Origin: JALQTD01 sp965656785
GTDB taxonomy: Bacteria > Bacteroidota > Bacteroidia > Flavobacteriales_D > Sanyastnellaceae
NCBI GenBank assembly: GCA_965656785.1
Contig: CBFHLY010000003.1
Coordinates: 66,194-130,193 of the forward strand
Direction of reading: 5' to 3'
Length of the DNA: 64,000 bases
Each line of letters starts with the position of its first letter. Position 1 is the stretch's first letter. The position numbers and the translations under genes were made by a program. Shown here in pieces: positions 58,152-64,000 of this stretch. The notes beneath the pieces are model-generated. The model saw nothing but the letters and a program-made list of their open reading frames with translations. It was not told the origin of the DNA and did no database searches.

Positions 58152-60953
58152 ATGGACTACGATTTTCAAGCCATTGAAGCCCAAGCCCAGCGCACCTGGA
58201 GCGAGCACGACGCCTACCGGGTGACGGAAGATCCAGCACGGCCGAAGTACTACGTGCTCGACATGTTCCCCTACCCTTCAGGCGCCGGGCTCCACGTCGG
58301 CCATCCGCTCGGCTACATCGCGAGCGATGTGTTCGCACGGTACAAGCGGCACCGGGGCTTCAACGTGCTGCACCCCATGGGCTACGACAGCTTCGGCCTC
58401 CCCGCGGAACAATACGCCATCCAAACCGGCCAGCACCCGGCCGTCACCACCGAGGCGAACATCGCCCGTTACCGCGGTCAGCTCGAGCAACTCGGTTTCA
58501 GTTTCGATTGGAACCGGGAAGTGCGGACCAGCGACCCGAGCTATTACAAGTGGACGCAGTGGATTTTCAGCGAGCTCTTCGAATCGTGGTACGACCGCGC
58601 GGCGGAGCGGGCTCGGCCGATTGCGGAATTGGAGGCGGCGTTCTCAGAAAACGGCACGTTCAGCGTTGAGCCGGCGTGCGAGGCGGATTGGTGGAAAGGC
58701 CTGCCGCGCGCGGAATACCCGTTCTTCGGGGAGCACTTCAGCGGGGACTTCACCGCCACGGATTGGGCGTCGATGACGGCGAAGCAGCAGCGGGGGATTT
58801 TGATGCATTTCCGGCTCGCTTACCTCGCGGACAGTGAGGTGAATTGGTGCCCTGCGTTGGGCACGGTGCTCGCGAACGACGAGGTGAAGGATGGGTTGAG
58901 CGAGCGGGGCGGCCATCCGGTCGAGCGGAAGCGGATGCGCCAGTGGATCATGCGGATTTCGGCTTTCGCGGACCGGCTGTTGAGCGGGTTGGACGGCTTG
59001 GATTGGACGGACAGCATCAAGGAGGCGCAGCGGAATTGGGTCGGGCGCAGCGAGGGGGCGGCGGTTCATTTTCAAGTGGAAGGCCAAACCGACCGCATCG
59101 AAGTCTTCACGACCCGGCCGGACACGTTGTTCGGAGCGAGCTTCATGGTGCTTGCGCCGGAGCATCCGCTCGTGGCGGCCTTGACCTCGGCGGAGCAGCG
59201 AGCGGCCGTGGAGGCCTACCAGGCGGCGGCGGCCCGGAAATCGGAGCGCGATCGCCAAGGGGACAAGGAGGTGACGGGGTGCTTCACGGGCGGGTACGCC
59301 CTGAACCCGCTGAACGGGGACCGGCTGCCCATTTACATCGCGGACTACGTGCTGGCGGGGTATGGTACGGGCGCCATCATGGCCGTTCCGGCGGGGGATG
59401 AACGGGATTGGCGGTTTGCCCAGGAATTTGGCATCGACATCCCGTCCATTTTCGAAGGGCACGCTCCGGCGGAGGGGGCTTGCACCGACAAGTCCGCCAC
59501 GTTGACGGCGTCTGGACCGCTCGACGGCATGCGGGCCGCGGATGCAATTCCGCGGGCCATCGAGCTGATCGAGGCCGGGGGCCACGGCGCGGGCCGGGTG
59601 AACTACCGGCTGCGCGACGCGGTGTTCAGCCGGCAGCGGTATTGGGGTGAGCCCTTCCCGGTTTATTATGAAGGGGACGAGCCGCAGCTCATCCGGGACG
59701 AGCAGGTGACGCTGCCGCCGGTGGATGCGTACCTCCCGACTGAGGACGGCGAACCGCCCCTGGCCCGCGCCCGGCGCGAGGACTGGCCGGTCTTCCGCGG
59801 CGATCGCATGGAGGCCAACACGATGCCCGGTTGGGCGGGGTCAAGCTGGTACTTCCTGCGCTACATGGACCCGCACAACGACGCGGCGTTCTGCGATCGT
59901 TCGAAGTCGGATTATTGGGGCCAGGTGGACCTTTACGTCGGGGGAGCGGAGCACACGACCGGGCACTTGTTGTATGCTCGGTTTTGGACCAAATTCCTGC
60001 ACGACCGCGGATGGATTGCGTTCGACGAGCCGTTCAAATCCATGATCAACCAAGGCATGATCCTCGGCCGATCCAGCTTCGTCTACCGCATCCAAGGCAC
60101 GAACACCTTCGTCACCTACGAACAGCGCAAAGCCCACACCACGCAACGCCTCCACGTCGACATTTCGCTTGTCACCAACGACAAGCTCGATACGGAAGGC
60201 TTCAAGGCCTGGCGCAGTGAATTTGCCGACGCGGAATTCATCTTCAACGAGCACGGTCAGTACACCTGCGGCCACGAGGTGGAAAAGATGTCGAAGTCGA
60301 AGTACAACGTCCAAACCCCGGACGAACTCGTTGAAAAATACGGCGCCGACACCCTCCGCTGCTACGAGATGTTCCTCGGCCCGCTGACCCAGCACAAACC
60401 CTGGGACACCCAAGGCATCAGCGGCGTCCACAACTTCCTCCGCAAGCTCACCCGGCTCTATGCGAACGCCGCGACGGACGCCCCCACCGAGGACCAACTT
60501 CGCATCCTGCACAAAACCATCAAAAAGGTCACCGACGACATCGACCGCCACGCCTTCAATACGGTCGTGAGCGCCTTGATGATCGGGGTGAACGAGCTGA
60601 CCGATTCCGGTGCCTGCAGCCCTGAATTGCTGCGGCCACTCGCGGTACTGGTGAGCCCCCTTGCACCCCACCTCGCGGAAGCGCTTTGGGCGAGCGCTGG
60701 AGGGTCGGGTTTGGTCCTTGACGCGGCGTGGCCTGAAGCCGAGGAACGGTGGTTGGTTCAGGATGAAGTGACGCTCCCCGTGTCCTTCAACGGAAAGGTT
60801 CGATTCAAATTGAATGTCGCCGCCCAACTCGATTCAGTTGAGGTTGAATCGATTGTCCGATTGGACGAACGAACCGTGAAACAAGTTGGAACCGGGACCA
60901 TTCGAAAGATCATTGTGGTTCCCGGACGCATCGTCAACGTTGTCCTGGGCTGA
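58152..60953 (+). CDS. leuS: Leucyl-tRNA synthetase
   Basis: The 933-residue enzyme charges tRNA-Leu. The HIGH motif is HVGHPLGYI near residue 45, and KMSKSKYN is at about 712. The editing domain between them contains the threonine-rich FTTRPDTLFGASFM near 317, and the anticodon-binding and short C-terminal domains are present. The leading sequence DYDFQAIEAQAQRTWSE is the usual N terminus. The coding strand is G-rich from 58640 to about 59990, then C-rich. Confidence 0.97.
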   Translation: MDYDFQAIEAQAQRTWSEHDAYRVTEDPARPKYYVLDMFPYPSGAGLHVGHPLGYIASDVFARYKRHRGFNVLHPMGYDSFGLPAEQYAIQTGQHPAVTTEANIARYRGQLEQLGFSFDWNREVRTSDPSYYKWTQWIFSELFESWYDRAAERARPIAELEAAFSENGTFSVEPACEADWWKGLPRAEYPFFGEHFSGDFTATDWASMTAKQQRGILMHFRLAYLADSEVNWCPALGTVLANDEVKDGLSERGGHPVERKRMRQWIMRISAFADRLLSGLDGLDWTDSIKEAQRNWVGRSEGAAVHFQVEGQTDRIEVFTTRPDTLFGASFMVLAPEHPLVAALTSAEQRAAVEAYQAAAARKSERDRQGDKEVTGCFTGGYALNPLNGDRLPIYIADYVLAGYGTGAIMAVPAGDERDWRFAQEFGIDIPSIFEGHAPAEGACTDKSATLTASGPLDGMRAADAIPRAIELIEAGGHGAGRVNYRLRDAVFSRQRYWGEPFPVYYEGDEPQLIRDEQVTLPPVDAYLPTEDGEPPLARARREDWPVFRGDRMEANTMPGWAGSSWYFLRYMDPHNDAAFCDRSKSDYWGQVDLYVGGAEHTTGHLLYARFWTKFLHDRGWIAFDEPFKSMINQGMILGRSSFVYRIQGTNTFVTYEQRKAHTTQRLHVDISLVTNDKLDTEGFKAWRSEFADAEFIFNEHGQYTCGHEVEKMSKSKYNVQTPDELVEKYGADTLRCYEMFLGPLTQHKPWDTQGISGVHNFLRKLTRLYANAATDAPTEDQLRILHKTIKKVTDDIDRHAFNTVVSALMIGVNELTDSGACSPELLRPLAVLVSPLAPHLAEALWASAGGSGLVLDAAWPEAEERWLVQDEVTLPVSFNGKVRFKLNVAAQLDSVEVESIVRLDERTVKQVGTGTIRKIIVVPGRIVNVVLG

Positions 60954-61193
60954 CGACCATCCCATCTGAGCGCGAATTTGCCCGCCGGATCGGGCGTTCT
61001 GTTCATAAGTTATTAGTCCACCGGATTTCCGAATTCATCTTGCTTTTCGATGGATTTGTTCGGATATTGCCTTGCCTTTCGCCTCCAATTTATGCACAAG
61101 TGCAGCACACGCCGCTGCCCTTGTCGGAAGACCGCGTCTGAAGTGTAAGTTGGTGGGAGACAGGTTGCCTGACCCTAACCAAATCCTCGCGAC
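60954..61193. other. Intergenic region before the giant secreted protein
   Basis: These 240 bases hold no convincing gene. A weak hairpin GCCCG-N6-CGGGC lies at 60980-60995. The pair TTG (61117-61119) and TAAGTTGG, with a spacer near 22 bases, is a possible promoter with a leader of about 40 bases. Neither is strong. Confidence 0.35.
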
Positions 61194-64000
61194 ATGCGAA
61201 TTCTTGCCATCTGGTCCACGTTGTTTTGCCTTGGTGCAACTGCACTTCATGCCCAGCCGACGACCGCTTTCACAGCTGACCCCATTCCCGAAGGCTATTG
61301 GCTAGAGGCGCAGCCATTTTTGGTCCATGAAGGCATGGTGGGAGATGCGGATTTCACTGGACAGACCACCTACCGACTCGTCCTTCACACCACCGATGCA
61401 ACGGCGTACGTGAGTTCCGTAGGGGGGGATGCATCGAACCCGTTTGCATTGAATTCTTCCTCCGAGCCCGCTTGGTTCAACCACCCGTTTGGCGTGAACA
61501 TCGGGGCGGAAGCGAGCCTGTCGCTCGCCGCCTTCTTTCCCGATTACCTCTACGACAGTTGGCTCACCATCGGCGCCACTTCAGAAGCCCCGGATTACAG
61601 CATTTCCAACGCCGTGGGCGCAATCAATCCCTTCACCGCGTTCAATGCAGGCCAAAACGTATTGGTTAACGACCCCATCGGTTTCGCCCTTTTCACGCTG
61701 TACCCCGGCCCGAACGCAACGGGCCACCCGGCCTTCGCCGGAGACGATTTGTCCATCGTTTTGGGCCAAATCACCACTTCTGGCACCCTCTCAGGCACCT
61801 TCTACATCCAACTTTTCCCGGACGGCACGCAAACGACGGACCTGCGCTGCCACTTCCCCATCCTGAATGCGAATCCCTACGCGCAGCCGGGATGCACCGA
61901 CGCTGCCGCCTGCAATTTTGATGCGGACGCCACCACGGATGATGGGTCCTGCACCTTTGCTGAACCCGAGTACGCGTGTGACGGAACCTGCCTAGTGGAC
62001 ACCGATGGCGACGGGATTTGCGACGCATTCGAAGTCGCGGGCTGCACGAATCCGGAAGCGTGCAATTACGCACAGGACGCCACCGATGACGACGGGTCGT
62101 GTGCTGTGGCTGAACCTGGTTTTGACTGCAACGGTGAACTGACCAGTCCGGAGGGGTATTGGCTCCAGGCCGAGCCGTTGGTCGAGCACGCGGGCAGTGT
62201 GGGAGCCACGGATCTCTCGGGCCAAACCACGTACCGGCTGGTCTTGCACACCCCGTCCCCCGCTGCGTTCGTTTCTGCGCTAGGCGGCGATGCGGGTTCT
62301 CCCTTCGAGCTGAATTCCACCTCGGAACCCGCTTGGTTCAATGATCCGGTGACGAACTGGGATTTGGGCACCGACGTGACCCCTGCCCTCTTCTCGTTCG
62401 TCCCCGAAGCGGCCTACGATTCTTGGCTGACCATTGGGGCAACCGCCGCTGTGGACGAATACGATTTGTCGACGGCCATCGGCGCCATCAATCCCTTCAA
62501 CGCATTCAATGCTGGCCAAAACGTATTGGTCAACGACTCCATCGGTTTCGCCATTTTCACGCTCTACCCCGGTGAAATCAGCGCCTCCTCCCCGGCATTT
62601 GCTGGAGAAGATCAGGCGGTAACGCTTGGCCAAATCACCACTTCAGGCAGCCTCTCCGGATACATCTACGTGCAGATTTTCCCCGACGGCACCCAGTCGA
62701 ACGACTTGCGTCATCGGTTCCCCATCCTGAACGCTGCGCCGTTCGGCACCCCAGGTTGCACGGACGACGCGGCATGCAATTTCAATCCGTCAGCGAACGA
62801 AGACAACGGCTCCTGCACCTATCCCGAACCGGCCGTCGACTGCAACGGGAACTGCCTCAACGATGGCGATGCGGACGGCATCTGCGACGAATTCGAAGTG
62901 GCCGGATGCACGGACGAAACCGCCTGCAACTTCAATGCCGATGCGACGGAAAATGACGGCTCGTGCAGCTTCGCTGCTGAGGGATACGACTGCGCAGGCA
63001 ATTGCTTGAACGATGTCGATGCGGATGGCATTTGCGATGAATTCGAAGTGACCGGCTGCACGAATGCCGCAAGTTGCAATTATGACGAGGCGGCCACGGA
63101 CGACGACGGTTCGTGTGAATTCCCGGCCGTTGGTTTTGACTGCGACGGAACGGATTTGATGGCGGGCCTGCCCGAAGGATATTGGCTCCAAGCTGAACCC
63201 ATTGCTGTGCACACCGGCGTACTTGGCACTGCCGACCTGAACGGTTCGACGACCTACCGACTGGTCCTGCATACGCCCACGACCGAAGCCTTCATCTCGG
63301 CCATCGGCGGCGATGTGAACAACCCGTTCGAATTGTATTCCACCAGCAACCCCGCTTGGTTCAATGCCCCTTTGGGAGTCGATGTGGGCGGGGAATTCAA
63401 TCCAGCTCTGCTGAGCATCGCCCCGGAATTGGCCTACGATTCGTGGCTGACCATCGGAGCGACGGAAGAAGTTGATGGGTACAATTTGAATTTGGCCGTG
63501 GGGGAAATCAATCCCTTCATCGCTTTCAACAACAACGAAAACACGGTGGTGAACGACGATTTGGGATTCGCCCTGTTCACCACCTACCCGGGGTCTGTGG
63601 ATTTGGATCACCCCGCTTTTGCTGGTGATGATTTTGCCATCACCTTGGGCCAAATCACCACTTCGGGAACCTTGTCGGGTTGGATCTACATTCAAATTTT
63701 CCCGGAAGGCACGCAAACCATCGACCTGCGGCACCGCTTCCCCATCCTCAATGGCAATCCGTTTGAGGGCGAAGGATGCACGGACGTGTTGGCGTGCAAT
63801 TACAATCCAGCTGCAACGATTGAAAACGGCACCTGTACCTACCCGACCTCACAATACGTCGACTGCGAGGGCGTCTGCCTGAACGATGCCGACCTCGACG
63901 GCGTGTGCGACGAATTTGAAATCGCCGGTTGCCAAGACAGCACCGCCTGCAACTACAACGCCGATGCCACCGATGAGGACGGATCCTGCACTTACGCCGA
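61194..64000 (+). CDS. Giant modular secreted protein (3' end beyond window)
   Basis: The frame is open from ATG 61194 to the right edge (935 complete codons). It begins with a signal peptide (MRILAIWSTLFCLGATALHA, cleavage before QP). Three copies of an unrecognised ~200-residue module follow, separated by blocks of a ~50-residue Cys-rich unit of the type GCTD-x3-ACN(Y/F)N-x6-DGSC, ending in D-x-DGICDEFEVA. The unit's DxDxDG part resembles thrombospondin type 3 calcium-binding repeats, and such units are common in T9SS-secreted proteins of marine Bacteroidota. A C-terminal sorting domain is expected downstream. Function is probably surface display or adhesion, by inference only. Confidence 0.85.
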   Translation, partial: MRILAIWSTLFCLGATALHAQPTTAFTADPIPEGYWLEAQPFLVHEGMVGDADFTGQTTYRLVLHTTDATAYVSSVGGDASNPFALNSSSEPAWFNHPFGVNIGAEASLSLAAFFPDYLYDSWLTIGATSEAPDYSISNAVGAINPFTAFNAGQNVLVNDPIGFALFTLYPGPNATGHPAFAGDDLSIVLGQITTSGTLSGTFYIQLFPDGTQTTDLRCHFPILNANPYAQPGCTDAAACNFDADATTDDGSCTFAEPEYACDGTCLVDTDGDGICDAFEVAGCTNPEACNYAQDATDDDGSCAVAEPGFDCNGELTSPEGYWLQAEPLVEHAGSVGATDLSGQTTYRLVLHTPSPAAFVSALGGDAGSPFELNSTSEPAWFNDPVTNWDLGTDVTPALFSFVPEAAYDSWLTIGATAAVDEYDLSTAIGAINPFNAFNAGQNVLVNDSIGFAIFTLYPGEISASSPAFAGEDQAVTLGQITTSGSLSGYIYVQIFPDGTQSNDLRHRFPILNAAPFGTPGCTDDAACNFNPSANEDNGSCTYPEPAVDCNGNCLNDGDADGICDEFEVAGCTDETACNFNADATENDGSCSFAAEGYDCAGNCLNDVDADGICDEFEVTGCTNAASCNYDEAATDDDGSCEFPAVGFDCDGTDLMAGLPEGYWLQAEPIAVHTGVLGTADLNGSTTYRLVLHTPTTEAFISAIGGDVNNPFELYSTSNPAWFNAPLGVDVGGEFNPALLSIAPELAYDSWLTIGATEEVDGYNLNLAVGEINPFIAFNNNENTVVNDDLGFALFTTYPGSVDLDHPAFAGDDFAITLGQITTSGTLSGWIYIQIFPEGTQTIDLRHRFPILNGNPFEGEGCTDVLACNYNPAATIENGTCTYPTSQYVDCEGVCLNDADLDGVCDEFEIAGCQDSTACNYNADATDEDGSCTYA
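61290..61889 (+). repeat. Module A copy 1 of the giant secreted protein
   Basis: About 200 residues from EGYWLEAQPFLVHEG to FPILNANPY. Shared landmarks with copies 2 and 3 are TTYRLVLHT, SEPAWFN (SNPAWFN in copy 3), YDSWLTIGAT, AINPFxAFN, and LGQITTSGTLSG ending in the FP-G-T-Q strand. No family is recognised. Confidence 0.85.
61890..62150 (+). repeat. Cys-rich block 1 (two units)
   Basis: Unit starts are at 61890 and 62040 (150 bp apart). The first unit is full, ending in DTDGDGICDAFEVA. The second is cut short after the FDCNGEL region and leads into module A copy 2. Confidence 0.8.
62151..62753 (+). repeat. Module A copy 2
   Basis: Second copy of the 200-residue module, from EGYWLQAEPLVEHAG to FPILNAAPF, with the same landmarks as copy 1 and slightly different loops. 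Confidence 0.85.
62754..63173 (+). repeat. Cys-rich block 2 (three units)
   Basis: Unit starts are at 62754, 62904 and 63054 (150-bp period). The first two are full and end in DADGICDEFEV. The third is truncated after FDCDG, as in block 1. Confidence 0.82.
63174..63773 (+). repeat. Module A copy 3
   Basis: Third copy of the 200-residue module, from EGYWLQAEPIAVHTG to FPILNGNPF. Copies differ mainly in loop residues, so they are diverged, not recent duplications. Confidence 0.85.
63774..64000 (+). repeat. Cys-rich block 3 (two or more units, cut by window)
   Basis: Unit starts are at 63774 and 63927 (153 bp apart because of one extra residue). The second unit is cut by the window edge at DGSCTYA. 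Confidence 0.8.

Noticed and set aside
61049..61147. 32-codon frame starting ATG in the gap before the giant protein
   Set aside because: No signal, no conservation cue and a poor start context; treated as chance.
61890..64000. CRISPR-like periodicity from the 150-bp repeats
   Set aside because: The period reflects in-frame protein units that diverge at the DNA level; there are no identical short repeats with unique spacers.

Overview
The window is a dense, high-GC (roughly 60% by eye) chromosomal segment of a Bacteroidota, most likely a Flavobacteriales-type bacterium. Four things point there: the gliding-motility lipoprotein GldH beside RicT and HolB; the gene order acpP-fabF-rnc-IPExxxVDY-pyk; three secreted proteins of type IX secretion (T9SS) style, two with a recognisable C-terminal sorting domain; and promoter elements of the Bacteroidota form TTG-N17..22-TAnnTTTG. 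Shine-Dalgarno sequences are mostly absent. No tRNA, rRNA, insertion sequence, phage gene or CRISPR array is visible. It reads as a core-genome region with a few lineage-specific secreted proteins.

Layout. 1-4.9 kb: C-terminal processing protease (cut by the left edge), O-antigen-ligase-like membrane protein, and a fused GT2+GT9 glycosyltransferase. 4.9-10.7 kb: purD, two small conserved membrane-protein genes, purQ, dxs and a DUF2480 gene. 10.8-16.2 kb: polA, a conserved pair of envelope proteins, and a FISUMP-domain lipid-free secreted protein. 16.2-23.4 kb (minus strand): an M43 metalloprotease with a T9SS tail, then a five-gene operon encoding a LolA-like protein, two FtsX-type permeases, an ABC ATPase and an outer-membrane barrel, which together look like an envelope export or lipid/lipoprotein-sorting machine. 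23.6-25.2 kb: rhodanese lipoprotein, fatty-acid-hydroxylase/sterol-desaturase family protein, small membrane protein. 25.2-34.1 kb (minus): gldH-ricT-holB, TonB-dependent receptor, recO, and an AAA+/VWA pair. 34.1-36.1 kb: long-form ispG. 36.3-48.4 kb (minus): small membrane protein, leucine-rich-repeat protein, ileS-DksA-like-lspA, pyk, IPExxxVDY protein, rnc, fabF, acpP, nitroreductase. 48.4-50.1 kb: Mla-type ABC transporter pair and a 42-residue lipoprotein facing it. 50.1-52.5 kb: manC-type mannose-1-phosphate guanylyltransferase and a T9SS-sorted PKD protein. 52.5-55.6 kb (minus): fumC, prfB, recX. 55.6-64 kb: a DUF349 protein, polysaccharide deacetylase, leuS, and the first 935 residues of a giant modular secreted protein that runs off the right edge.

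Functional themes. Several genes serve the cell envelope: surface glycan building (O-antigen ligase, GT2/GT9, manC), lipid trafficking (MlaE/MlaF, the LolA/FtsX operon), isoprenoid precursors (dxs, ispG), lipoprotein maturation (lspA) and surface secretion substrates. The observations I rate highest are: the -7 promoter box lying only 4-6 bases before the start codon at thirteen genes, which predicts leaderless transcripts; abrupt within-gene switches between G-rich and C-rich coding-strand composition, often at a CCAAA-type motif; the unexplained 200-residue module repeated in the terminal giant protein; and the self-contained LolA/FtsX/barrel operon.
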